33,110 nucleotides of DNA from an uncultured Pseudomonadota bacterium. Its GTDB lineage: Bacteria > Pseudomonadota > Gammaproteobacteria > Burkholderiales > Methylophilaceae. Position 1 is the first letter of the stretch. Every line of letters starts with the position of its first letter. The notes below the pieces were generated by a model. The model worked only from the letters and a program-made list of their open reading frames with translations. It made no database searches and had not been told where the DNA came from. This document shows, one piece after another, positions 1 to 7,503 of the stretch. The position numbers and the translations under genes are program-made. The stretch spans positions 1-33,110 of the forward strand of contig CAIYLB010000082.1 in the NCBI GenBank assembly GCA_903926935.1. Reading direction: 5' to 3'.

Positions 1-444
1 CGATAAATTACCTGAAATCATGTTGATAATGGTGCCAGGAATAAAGAATGGTGAAATTTTGCGTGGCCCTGAAGCCTGATACAAAATATCGGTATCTTCA
101 ATAAATTGCATACCACCAATACCAGAGCCAATTGAAACACCAATACGCTCAGCATTTTCTTCTGTGACCACGATGCCAGAATCTTTAACCGCTTCAATAG
201 CCGCTACTAAGCCATATTGAATAAACGTATCCATCCGACGTGCATCTTTGGCACTGAGATAATCTTCAACATTAAAGTCTTTTACTTCACCGGCGATGGT
301 AGAAGAAAATGCACTTGCATCGAATTTAGTGATTTGTGTGATGCCAGATTTACCAGCAAGAATGTTATCCCATGCAGTTTTGACCCCAATACCAACGGGT
401 GAAACTACACCAAGACCGGTGACGACTACTCTACGTTTTGACAT
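1..444 (-). CDS. fabF: 3-oxoacyl-[ACP] synthase II (KASII), N-terminal part
   Basis: Not in the ORF track because it runs off the left edge. I translated it by hand from the ATG at 444 and get MSKRRVVVTGLG, the standard FabF N-terminus, then about 148 open codons including GSGIGG and GPRKISPFF, both family hallmarks. FabF condenses malonyl-ACP with acyl-ACP in the cytosolic type II fatty-acid synthase elongation cycle. The catalytic Cys-His-His residues lie in the missing C-terminal part. It is the last gene seen of the rpmF-plsX-fabHDG-acpP-fabF block and follows acpP after about 90 bp with a strong hairpin between. The assigned ATG has no good Shine-Dalgarno of its own. An AAGAGA sits upstream of an out-of-frame ATG at 461. 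Confidence 0.97.
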   Translation of the reverse strand, partial: MSKRRVVVTGLGVVSPVGIGVKTAWDNILAGKSGITQITKFDASAFSSTIAGEVKDFNVEDYLSAKDARRMDTFIQYGLVAAIEAVKDSGIVVTEENAERIGVSIGSGIGGMQFIEDTDILYQASGPRKISPFFIPGTIINMISGNLS

Positions 445-498
445 AAATTTTGTTTAGACATAAATTTGTCTCTTAGAAGGGTTTAAGAAACGAAGGGT

Positions 499-530
499 GA
501 AAGTAGCAGGTTTAAAAACCGGCTACTTTC
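499..530 (-). terminator. Hairpin between acpP and fabF, attenuator-like
   Basis: Immediately downstream of the acpP stop a long inverted repeat has arms GAAAGTAGC and GCTACTTTC (9 bp perfect), continued by GGTTT/AAACC after one mismatch. On the minus transcript no U-tract follows, so this is unlikely to be a complete intrinsic terminator. A partial terminator or RNA-processing/stability hairpin that lowers fabF relative to the very abundant acpP message is plausible (inference). Confidence 0.55.
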
Positions 531-537
531 ATTTGAA

Positions 538-774
538 TTATTTGAGGTTAGTATTGATGTAATCAATCGCTAATTGGACTGTCGTGATTTTTTCTGCTTC
601 TTCATCAGGAATTTCACAGTCGAATTCTTCTTCTAGTGCCATAACTAGCTCAACTGTATCTAGTGAGTCAGCACCTAAATCATCCACAAAAGATGATGCA
701 TTTTTAACATCAGCTTCGTTTGCACCAAGTTGTTCTGTAACAATTTTTTTAACGCGTTGTTCGATGTCAGACAT
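538..774 (-). CDS. acpP: Acyl carrier protein
   Basis: This 78-residue acidic protein is the usual AcpP length. It carries the DSLD phosphopantetheine attachment motif, with Ser37 (36 without the initiator Met) as the modified serine, followed by [12 protein letters not shown] in helix II. It carries growing acyl chains through the Fab enzymes encoded beside it and donates acyl groups to PlsX, LpxA and LpxD, whose genes are also in this window. An AGGGG Shine-Dalgarno precedes the ATG at a proper distance. A near-consensus promoter lies in the 142-bp gap to fabG, so acpP can be transcribed independently and strongly as well as by readthrough from fabG. Confidence 0.99.
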   Translation of the reverse strand: MSDIEQRVKKIVTEQLGANEADVKNASSFVDDLGADSLDTVELVMALEEEFDCEIPDEEAEKITTVQLAIDYINTNLK

Positions 775-832
775 CTAATTACCCCTTTTATTAAAAAATA
801 ACCAAATATAAAAATATACTTTAGCTAAGACA

Positions 833-889
833 GCATTCTACCAAAACTCGGCAAGAATACCAAAAAACTTAAACAATACCAAAGAATTT
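833..889 (-). repeat. Three TTTGGTA direct repeats with exact 19-bp period
   Basis: On the plus strand TACCAAA occurs at 839-845, 858-864 and 877-883, exactly 19 bp apart. Two copies overlap the -10 and -35 of the acpP promoter and the third lies just upstream. Identity outside the 7-mer core is weak. It could be a tandem operator on one DNA face or the residue of a promoter duplication. Confidence 0.6.
835..863 (-). promoter_or_regulatory. Sigma70-type promoter of acpP
   Basis: Read on the minus strand: -35 TTGGTA, a 17-bp spacer, then -10 TAGAAT (835-840). The -35 matches at 4 of 6 positions and the -10 at 5 of 6 with ideal spacing, leaving a leader of about 55 nt before the acpP start. 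The elements coincide with copies of a TTTGGTA direct repeat. Confidence 0.7.
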
Positions 890-916
890 ATGCCTATTTT
901 TGCACTTAGGCGAGAC

Positions 917-1657
917 CTACACCATCAACATTCCGCCGTTAACATGAATGGTTTCGCCAGTAATATAGGCTGCGCTAGGTGAGGCTAAAAATGCGACGGT
1001 AGCCGCAATTTCTTTCACATTACCTAAACGGCCTAATGGAATACGCGCAAGCATTTTATTGGTAATATCTTCTGGCAACGCCGCAGTCATGTCCGTATCA
1101 ATAAAACCCGGCGCTACACAATTGACAGTAATACCACGACTGCCAACCTCTGCTGCTAACGATTTGCTAAAACCGGTCATGCCTGCTTTAGCGGCAGCAT
1201 AATTAACTTGACCAGCATTTCCCATATGACCTACCACAGATGAAATGCTAATAATTCTTCCACTACGCGCCTTCATCATTGGGCGTAATACGGCTTGGCT
1301 CATACGAAATACTGAAGTCAAATTTGTGCTTATTACCGCATCCCAATCATCGTCTTTCATACGCATCAATAATGTATCGAGAGTGATGCCAGCATTATTC
1401 ACTAACACACTGACATCGCCATATTTCTCTGCGATGACTTTTAAAGTCGCGTCAATTTGTTCGGCATCATTGACGTTTAAGGCCATGCCCTCGCCTTTAA
1501 TATTGGCTGCGGCAAATGTGCTACTAATAGAGGCTGCGCCACTGTCTGAGGTTGCGGTGCCGATGACAATTGCACCTTGCTTACCAAGCTCCAGTGCAAT
1601 TGCAGCGCCTATGCCACGGCTTGCACCTGTAATTAAAGCAATTTGTCCAGTTAACAT
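917..1657 (-). CDS. fabG: 3-oxoacyl-[ACP] reductase
   Basis: This 246-residue short-chain dehydrogenase/reductase reduces 3-oxoacyl-ACP with NADPH in the elongation cycle. The N-terminal Rossmann motif GASRGIGAAI is at residues 11-20 and NNAG at about 87-90. The catalytic triad is visible as Ser140, Tyr153 and Lys157 (YAAAK), each two residues later than in E. coli FabG. The C-terminal ITGETIHVNGGM is the usual FabG ending. An AAGGG precedes the ATG. It lies 78 bp downstream of fabD and 142 bp upstream of acpP, the canonical order. Confidence 0.98.
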   Translation of the reverse strand: MLTGQIALITGASRGIGAAIALELGKQGAIVIGTATSDSGAASISSTFAAANIKGEGMALNVNDAEQIDATLKVIAEKYGDVSVLVNNAGITLDTLLMRMKDDDWDAVISTNLTSVFRMSQAVLRPMMKARSGRIISISSVVGHMGNAGQVNYAAAKAGMTGFSKSLAAEVGSRGITVNCVAPGFIDTDMTAALPEDITNKMLARIPLGRLGNVKEIAATVAFLASPSAAYITGETIHVNGGMLMV

Positions 1658-1735
1658 CGTAAGCCCTTGAAAAATATATTAAATTTAATTACCATTTACT
1701 TGTAATTTTACGTCTAGTTTTACTCATTGCCTGAT

Positions 1736-2677
1736 TTATAGCGCAGCCTGTAACTCAACTAAAGCTTCATTACTAACTAAAGCACTGCATGTAAACTCAG
1801 CAACGATGCGCTTAGTCAATCCAGCCAATACTTTGCCAGGGCCACACTCTGCTGCTTGGTTAAACCCTTGCGCATGAATGGCCTGTACAGTCTCAACCCA
1901 GCGAACAGGGCTGTATAACTGGCGCACTAAAGCGTCTTTAATTTTATCACCGTCGTTATAGGATGCAACATCGGCATTATGTAACACAGAAATTTGTGGG
2001 GCATGAATAGCCACTGTTTTTAAATATTCAGCTAATTTTTCGGCAGCCGGTTTCATCAACGCACAATGTGATGGTACGCTGACCGGAAGTGATAAAGCGC
2101 GCTTGGCGCCCTTTTCTTTTGCCAACACCATACCGCGCTCAACCGCTGCTTTATTGCCAGCAATAACCACTTGGCCAGGCGAGTTAAAATTAACTGCTTC
2201 TAGCACTTCATCCTGCGCGGCTTCAGTACAAACTGCACGCACAACATCATCGTCCAAGCCTAAGATGGCTGCCATTGCACCAACGCCTGTAGGCACAGCC
2301 GCTTGCATGACTTCTGCGCGATAACGTACCAATGGCAAAGCATCAGCAAAACTTAGCGCACCGGCAGCAACAAGGGCCGTGTATTCACCTAAGCTATGTC
2401 CAGCCAAAATGCCGGGAGTGTTTTTTGAGCTAGCAAGCCAAGCACGCCAAGTAGCAACACCAGCAATCAACATGATAGGCTGTGTGTGTGTGGTTTCATT
2501 CAAGCTCTCGTTGGCTTCTGTTGCCATCGCCCAAAAATCGACGCCTAAAATGTCCGAGGCTTCAATAAAGGTATTTTTAATAATGGCAGAATCACCAAAA
2601 CCGGCCATCATGCCGACTGATTGAGAACCTTGGCCAGGGAAGAAAAATGCGAGTTTATTCATAATTTTTTGAGTCAT
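1736..2677 (-). CDS. fabD: Malonyl-CoA:ACP transacylase
   Basis: It transfers malonyl from CoA to AcpP to feed FabH/FabF condensation. The oxyanion-loop motif PGQGSQ is near the N-terminus, the nucleophile elbow GHSLGEY has Ser95, and the catalytic His lies in SVPSHCALM. The track start gives 313 residues. Starting five codons later (MNKLAFFFPGQG, at 2662) places PGQGSQ exactly as in E. coli FabD. Neither ATG has a clear Shine-Dalgarno, so the start is uncertain by five residues. It sits 82 bp after fabH in the fab operon. Confidence 0.97.
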   Translation of the reverse strand: MTQKIMNKLAFFFPGQGSQSVGMMAGFGDSAIIKNTFIEASDILGVDFWAMATEANESLNETTHTQPIMLIAGVATWRAWLASSKNTPGILAGHSLGEYTALVAAGALSFADALPLVRYRAEVMQAAVPTGVGAMAAILGLDDDVVRAVCTEAAQDEVLEAVNFNSPGQVVIAGNKAAVERGMVLAKEKGAKRALSLPVSVPSHCALMKPAAEKLAEYLKTVAIHAPQISVLHNADVASYNDGDKIKDALVRQLYSPVRWVETVQAIHAQGFNQAAECGPGKVLAGLTKRIVAEFTCSALVSNEALVELQAAL

Positions 2678-2759
2678 TAATGTAGTTAAAACAAAGGTGG
2701 TAGTTAAAAAAGGCTTTTCTAAATCGTTAAATTTGCTTGTGGCTAAAATTTAACTGTCG

Positions 2760-3710
2760 CTAATATTTGATTAGTGCTGAGCCCCAAGTAAATCCGCCAC
2801 CAAAGGCTTCCATGAGAATAATTTCACCGCGTTTAATGCGCCCGTCACGCACAGCAACGTCTAACGCTAAAGGAATAGAAGCCGCAGAAGTGTTGCCGTG
2901 CCGATCAACGGTTACCACCACTTTATCCATACTCATATCTAATTTTTTTGCGGTAGCTTGTAATATACGAATATTAGCTTGATGCGGCACCAGCCAATCT
3001 ATATCAGATTTCTGCATGCCATTCGCGGCTAAAGTCTCATCAACAATCGCATCTAAGGTATTAACAGCCACTTTGAATACGCCATTACCCTCCATCACCA
3101 CGGTATCGCCACAGCCTGTTTCAGATTTTCGCGGCACGTGTAGCATTTTTTCATAACTGCCATCCGCATGCAGATGAGTAGAAATAATACCTTGCTCTTC
3201 GCTGGCTTGCAGAATTACAGCACCCGCACCATCGCCCCACAAAATACAATTGCCGCGATCGGTCCAATCAACAATACGCGAAAATGCCTCAGCGCCAACG
3301 ACTAAGGCGCATTTTGCCGCACCCGATTTAATAAAATTATCAGCCGTAGCAAGCGCATAAACAAAGCCGCTACAAACCGCTTGAATATCAAAAGCAGGGC
3401 AACCGGCAATGCCTAATTTATTCTGCATAATCACTGCAGTGCTTGGAAAAATCTTATCCGGCGTTGTCGTTGCCACAATAATTAAATCAATATCTGCGGC
3501 ATCAATACCCGCAGATTCAATGGCATTGCGCGCAGCATTGAACGCTAAATCACTGGTAAATTCATCTTCAGCAACAATGTGACGTTCACGAATACCGGTG
3601 CGCGTAAAAATCCACTCATCGGTAGTCTCTATCATGCTTTCTAAATCAGCATTGGTAAGTATTTTTTTGGGTAAATAGCTACCCGTGCCTGCAATGCGAG
3701 AATAAATCAT
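2760..3710 (-). CDS. fabH: 3-oxoacyl-[ACP] synthase III (KASIII)
   Basis: FabH initiates fatty-acid synthesis by condensing acetyl-CoA with malonyl-ACP. The 316-residue length is standard. The Cys-His-Asn triad is visible: Cys113 in AVCSGF, His in VPHQANIR and Asn in HGNTSAAS, and the C-terminal [12 protein letters not shown] is typical. The start overlaps the plsX stop in an ATGA junction, so translation is probably coupled to plsX, linking chain initiation to acyl-phosphate formation. Confidence 0.98.
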   Translation of the reverse strand: MIYSRIAGTGSYLPKKILTNADLESMIETTDEWIFTRTGIRERHIVAEDEFTSDLAFNAARNAIESAGIDAADIDLIIVATTTPDKIFPSTAVIMQNKLGIAGCPAFDIQAVCSGFVYALATADNFIKSGAAKCALVVGAEAFSRIVDWTDRGNCILWGDGAGAVILQASEEQGIISTHLHADGSYEKMLHVPRKSETGCGDTVVMEGNGVFKVAVNTLDAIVDETLAANGMQKSDIDWLVPHQANIRILQATAKKLDMSMDKVVVTVDRHGNTSAASIPLALDVAVRDGRIKRGEIILMEAFGGGFTWGSALIKY

Positions 3711-4813
3711 TCGTTTTCCATACCTAGGCTAGTCAAAGTAGTGCCAGTAGAAGTAGTGCCAGTTAAAGTTGAGTTATTTGCGTGTTGCTCAGCCATGTCT
3801 TTTGATTGCATGTGCTCAATTTCTAATTGTTGTGAAATGCGATTAAGTACACCGTTACGTGATTCCTCAACAGCCGTATGAATCGCATTCAGGAAAGAAA
3901 AACTATCTGCGCCGCCATGACTTTTCACCACGATACCACGCAAACCTAGAAAGCTTGCACCGTTATAACGTCTAGGATCCATGCGCTTCTTGAACGCTTT
4001 CAAGACTGGCATACAAGCTAGACCCATTAATTTAGTTAGCCAGTTACGCTTAAATTCCTGCGTAAGAAAACGCCCCATCATCTGTACTAAACCTTCAGAG
4101 GCTTTAAGAGCAACATTACCGACAAAACCATCACAGACAACAACGTCTGTCGTACCTTTAAATATATCATTTCCTTCTACATTGCCATAAAAATTCAAAT
4201 GGCTGGCACGCAATAACTCAGCCGTTTTCTTAACGACCTCATTACCCTTAATATCTTCAACACCGATATTTAACAAACCCACTGTTGGATTTTCTTTATG
4301 CTCGACACATGACACCAGCATGCTACCCATTACGGCAAATTGCAATAACTGCTCAGCCGTGCAATCTGCGTTTGCACCCAGATCTAATATATATGTTCTC
4401 CCTTTTTGGCTAGGAAAAACACCGGCGATGGCTGGACGGTCTATACCAGGTAATGTTTTTAGCACGAAGCGTGCAGTGGCCATTAGTGCACCAGTATTGC
4501 CTGCACTGACACAAGCATTAGCTTCACCACTTTTAACCAAATTAATGGCTACGCGCATTGAAGAATCTTTTTTATTTTTGAGCGCACCTTGTGGCGACTC
4601 ATCCATAGTCACTAATTCACTGGCATGATGTATGCGCAAACGTGGGCCAGTAACTGCTTTATTGGCTTTAAGCTCAGCTTCAATAGCATCACTTAACCCA
4701 ACCAAGACAATATTAAGCGAACTATCGGCTTCTAGCGCTTTAAGTGCAGCTGGTATTGTGACATGAGTGCCATGATCACCACCCATTGCGTCAATTGCGA
4801 CGGTTATATCCAT
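3707..4813 (-). CDS. plsX: Phosphate acyltransferase (acyl-ACP:phosphate)
   Basis: PlsX makes acyl-phosphate from acyl-ACP for PlsY-dependent phospholipid synthesis at the membrane. The start [15 protein letters not shown] and the motifs [19 protein letters not shown] and [10 protein letters not shown] are diagnostic. At 368 residues it is somewhat longer than many PlsX. The extra is a low-complexity Thr/Ser/Gly tail after about residue 345, partly encoded by a 15-bp tandem repeat, and unlikely to be part of the catalytic fold. It is followed by fabH with an ATGA overlap and preceded by rpmF, as in many proteobacteria. Confidence 0.97.
   Translation of the reverse strand: MDITVAIDAMGGDHGTHVTIPAALKALEADSSLNIVLVGLSDAIEAELKANKAVTGPRLRIHHASELVTMDESPQGALKNKKDSSMRVAINLVKSGEANACVSAGNTGALMATARFVLKTLPGIDRPAIAGVFPSQKGRTYILDLGANADCTAEQLLQFAVMGSMLVSCVEHKENPTVGLLNIGVEDIKGNEVVKKTAELLRASHLNFYGNVEGNDIFKGTTDVVVCDGFVGNVALKASEGLVQMMGRFLTQEFKRNWLTKLMGLACMPVLKAFKKRMDPRRYNGASFLGLRGIVVKSHGGADSFSFLNAIHTAVEESRNGVLNRISQQLEIEHMQSKDMAEQHANNSTLTGTTSTGTTLTSLGMENE
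3736..3765 (-). repeat. Two-copy 15-bp in-frame tandem repeat in the plsX 3' end
   Basis: Units aagtagtgccagtag and aagtagtgccagtta are adjacent and differ at two positions, with a degenerate third partial copy (aagttgagtt) after them. Because 15 bp is five codons, copy-number change would lengthen or shorten the PlsX tail without a frameshift. Confidence 0.8.
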
Positions 4814-4888
4814 TGGTTTTAATCACAAAAATTGAAAATTAACAGCATTTTGCATAATTATCTACGCAGCGTTATACATTGGCGCCGT

Positions 4889-4927
4889 AAAAATATTAAC
4901 GCCGCACCAATACTGGAGCGGCGTTAA
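4889..4927 (-). terminator. Intrinsic terminator after rpmF
   Basis: A perfect 10-bp stem TTAACGCCGC/GCGGCGTTAA encloses a 12-nt loop and is followed on the minus strand by TATTTTT. It lies about 60 nt beyond the rpmF stop and before plsX, so it should reduce plsX-fab transcription relative to rpmF. The U-tract is imperfect, so readthrough is likely. Confidence 0.7.
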
Positions 4928-4986
4928 ATGATTTCGTATACTACTTAACAAATATTAAAACTTTAGAGGCTATCTAAAGAAGTAAA

Positions 4987-5166
4987 TTATTCGCCTTTTG
5001 TAGACATTACTTTACGACCACGGTAATAACCGCTTGGGCTAATGTGGTGACGTAGATGCGTTTCGCCAGTTGTTGGCTCGACTGCTAAAGGTGGATTGAC
5101 TAAAAAGTCATGTGAACGGTGCATACCACGTTTTGATGGTGACTTTTTGTTTTGCTGAACTGCCAT
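4987..5166 (-). CDS. rpmF: 50S ribosomal protein L32
   Basis: The true product starts [21 protein letters not shown], the conserved bacterial L32 N-terminus. The ORF track extends four codons upstream to a TTG that overlaps the GGAG Shine-Dalgarno, so I use the ATG at 5166 (59 residues). The C-terminal [15 protein letters not shown] is characteristic. The zinc-binding cysteines found in some L32 are absent, making this a zinc-free form as in E. coli. It lies between yceD and plsX, has its own near-consensus promoter, and is followed by a hairpin terminator. Confidence 0.98.
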   Translation of the reverse strand: MAVQQNKKSPSKRGMHRSHDFLVNPPLAVEPTTGETHLRHHISPSGYYRGRKVMSTKGE

Positions 5167-5276
5167 AATAAACTCCAATAAAATGATTAAAACATCATCT
5201 CAATTACATACAAACTGACGCACTGTTGACAACAATCCATCACTAATTTAAGACTACGTTAAATTGCTAGTCGGTA

Positions 5277-5305
5277 ATTATAATGTAAAGCAAGCGCTTT
5301 GTCAG
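5277..5305 (-). promoter_or_regulatory. Near-consensus sigma70 promoter of rpmF
   Basis: On the minus strand: CTGACA, a 17-bp spacer, then TATAAT (5277-5282), 11 of 12 consensus bases. It drives rpmF with a leader of about 105 nt and lies just downstream of the yceD stop codon. The spacer contains a short palindrome-like AAAGCGCTTGCTTT. Confidence 0.8.
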
Positions 5306-5319
5306 CCCTAATTGACATC

Positions 5320-5847
5320 TTAAGACTTAATTAAGCCTTTTAACACGGCAAACGGGTTTGGTTTTTCGCCACTTTGCGTAATAATTTCTCCGCAATCTTC
5401 CTTGTGTATAGCCGCAATCGGCATCGCCATAATAATCTCATCTTCTATTAAAGCCACAATATCCATGGTTTGGCTAGCCTGCTGCATATCTACATCATCA
5501 GCACTATCCACATCGCCCGCCTCAATATCCGTATCGCTGATATCACCGATTAAATAGTGGAAATTTAATGATAATTTAAGCGGCATTTCATTCAGACAAC
5601 GCTGGCAAGTTGTGGTCAGATTTGTTGCAATAAAAAGATCTAAAAGTTGCTGACCAGCCGCATCCGTCTTACCTTGCAGTTGATAACTAATGGTGCCTGC
5701 TGGGCGACTAATAGCCTTTGAATTTTCAGCAGAATGAATCAGCAAGTCATTGAGTCTTGAGCAGTCTGCAAGCGATAAATCGCCTGCAATACGCTCATTT
5801 TTCTTTGCAAAAGCAACGTTGTCGATAAAAAATGGTTGGTTAGTCAT
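5320..5847 (-). CDS. yceD: YceD/DUF177 family, 23S rRNA accumulation protein
   Basis: This 175-residue protein belongs to the YceD/DUF177 family. Visible landmarks are a CQRC pair in TTTCQRCLNEMPL, an acidic middle segment, a later Cys in KEDCGE, and the family-typical ending PNPFAVLKGL. In E. coli YceD is needed for normal 23S rRNA accumulation; plant and bacterial relatives are also linked to rRNA processing, but the biochemical activity is not clear from sequence. It lies directly upstream of rpmF, the conserved arrangement. The Shine-Dalgarno is weak. Confidence 0.93.
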   Translation of the reverse strand: MTNQPFFIDNVAFAKKNERIAGDLSLADCSRLNDLLIHSAENSKAISRPAGTISYQLQGKTDAAGQQLLDLFIATNLTTTCQRCLNEMPLKLSLNFHYLIGDISDTDIEAGDVDSADDVDMQQASQTMDIVALIEDEIIMAMPIAAIHKEDCGEIITQSGEKPNPFAVLKGLIKS

Positions 5848-5889
5848 ATTTAATGTTCTAAATTTGTGATTAAAATTGAACTATGGGGA

Positions 5890-5918
5890 TTTAGCTCTAG
5901 GCATGCCCATGTTACAAT
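5890..5918 (+). promoter_or_regulatory. Extended -10 promoter of the carboxylase operon
   Basis: TGTTACAAT ends at 5918 (TG, one base, then -10 TACAAT, 5 of 6), with a weak -35 TTTAGC 17 bp upstream. An 8-bp palindrome GGCATGCC sits in the spacer. The predicted start would give a leader of about 28 nt. Confidence 0.55.
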
Positions 5919-5952
5919 TACTGGGTTTGAGTGAATAATTAAGGCTTGCAGC

Positions 5953-7371
5953 GTGTTCAAAAAAATTCTTGTAGCTAATCGTGGTGAAATCGCAGTGCGT
6001 ATTGTACGCGCTTGCTCAGAAATGGGCATTAAGTCTGTTGCGATTTATGCGGATGCTGATCGTCAAGCCTTACATGTTAAAAAAGCAGATGAAGCTTATA
6101 ACATTGGCGCCGACCCGGTAGCCGGCTACTTAAATGCACATAATATCGTCAATTTAGCGGTAGCCTCCGGCTGCGATGCGTTGCATCCGGGCTATGGTTT
6201 CTTATCAGAAAATCCTGAATTAGCTGAAATCTGCGAGCGTCGTGGCGTTAAATTTATTGGCCCTAATGCCAGCGTCATTCGCCAAATGGGCGATAAAATT
6301 CAAGCTAGAAATGCCATGACTAACGCCGGCATACCATGCACGCCTGGTAGTGACGGCAACTTAGCCAATCTTGATGAAGCGGTAGTTTTAGCCGCTAAGA
6401 TTGGCTATCCAGTGATGCTGAAAGCTACTAATGGTGGTGGCGGTCGAGGTATTCGTCGTTGTGATAGCGAAAAAGAGCTTTTAAGTAATTATGATCGCGT
6501 GATTTCTGAAGCCAGCAAGGCTTTTGGTAAGCCTGAAGTGTTTTTAGAAAAATGTGTAGTGAACCCGCGCCATATCGAAGTACAAATTTTAGGTGACTCT
6601 GAAGGTAACGTAATTCACCTATTTGAGCGCGACTGTTCAATACAGCGTCGCAATCAAAAACTGATTGAAATAGCCCCTTCCCCACAACTTAGCCAAGCAC
6701 AACGTGATTATATTGGCGGCTTAGCGGTAAAAGCAGCCAAAGCCGTTGGTTATGAAAACGCTGGAACAGTAGAGTTTTTGTTAGATTCGGACAACACATT
6801 CTACTTTATGGAAATGAACACGCGCTTGCAAGTTGAGCATACTGTGACAGAAACTATTACCGGCATTGATATCGTGCAAGAGCAAATCCGCGTTGCTTAC
6901 GGTTTACCACTGCAATACGAGCAAAAAGATGTGCAGTTTAGAGGCTACGCCATGGAATTTCGTATTAATGCGGAAGATCCTAAAAATGACTTTCTACCTA
7001 GTTTCGGTAAAATCACACGCTACTATGCGCCCGGCGGGCCTGGTGTGCGTATGGATGCGGCGATTTACAGTGGCTATGTGATTCCGCCTTATTATGATTC
7101 TATGTGCGCTAAGCTTACCGTTTGGGCATTAGATTGGGACAGTGTAATTGAACGTGGTCGCCGAGCTTTAGATGATATGTTGATTTATGGCGTAAAAACG
7201 ACCATTCCATATTATCAAGAAATTTTAAAGCATGAAGATTTTAGAAATGCTGACTTCAATACTAGCTTTGTAGAATCGCATCCTGAATTAACTAATTATA
7301 AGAATGAAATTCCACCAGAAATGATTGCGGCTGCAATTTCAGCAGCGATTGCAGCCCATGAAGGTATTTAA
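5953..7371 (+). CDS. pycA: Biotin carboxylase subunit, probable pyruvate carboxylase subunit A
   Basis: This 472-residue ATP-grasp biotin carboxylase phosphorylates bicarbonate and carboxylates the biotin carried by the next gene's product. VANRGEIAVRIVRA opens the N-terminal domain, KATNGGGGRGIRR (residues 157-169) is the ATP-grasp glycine loop, and EMNTRLQVEH (287-296) is the metal/catalytic signature. AccC has a similar sequence, but the partner is an oxaloacetate-type carboxyltransferase, not AccB. Together they match the two-subunit (alpha4beta4) pyruvate carboxylase of Pseudomonas-type bacteria. The GTG start is chosen because the protein begins MFKKILVANRGEIA; AAGG precedes it. Confidence 0.88.
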   Translation: MFKKILVANRGEIAVRIVRACSEMGIKSVAIYADADRQALHVKKADEAYNIGADPVAGYLNAHNIVNLAVASGCDALHPGYGFLSENPELAEICERRGVKFIGPNASVIRQMGDKIQARNAMTNAGIPCTPGSDGNLANLDEAVVLAAKIGYPVMLKATNGGGGRGIRRCDSEKELLSNYDRVISEASKAFGKPEVFLEKCVVNPRHIEVQILGDSEGNVIHLFERDCSIQRRNQKLIEIAPSPQLSQAQRDYIGGLAVKAAKAVGYENAGTVEFLLDSDNTFYFMEMNTRLQVEHTVTETITGIDIVQEQIRVAYGLPLQYEQKDVQFRGYAMEFRINAEDPKNDFLPSFGKITRYYAPGGPGVRMDAAIYSGYVIPPYYDSMCAKLTVWALDWDSVIERGRRALDDMLIYGVKTTIPYYQEILKHEDFRNADFNTSFVESHPELTNYKNEIPPEMIAAAISAAIAAHEGI

Positions 7372-7452
7372 TGCCTAACTATTTAATATTTAGGCCATTA
7401 AACAATGACGTCCAATAATATTTATTTTTAAAATAGCAAATAAAAACAATTC

Positions 7453-7486
7453 ATTGAACATACCAATTAATTGAACATACCCATTA
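7453..7486 (+). repeat. 17-bp tandem duplication upstream of pycB
   Basis: attgaacataccaatta is followed directly by attgaacatacccatta, 16 of 17 identical. It sits 18 nt before the pycB ATG, adjacent to the Shine-Dalgarno region, in the otherwise AT-rich 132-bp gap between pycA and pycB. Confidence 0.85.
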
Positions 7487-7503
7487 AAGTAAAGAGTTAA
7501 ATT

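Noticed and set aside
1245-1670. 141-residue plus-strand ORF opposite fabG
   Set aside because: It is the antisense frame of a gene with all FabG motifs and has no ribosome-binding site or family features of its own.
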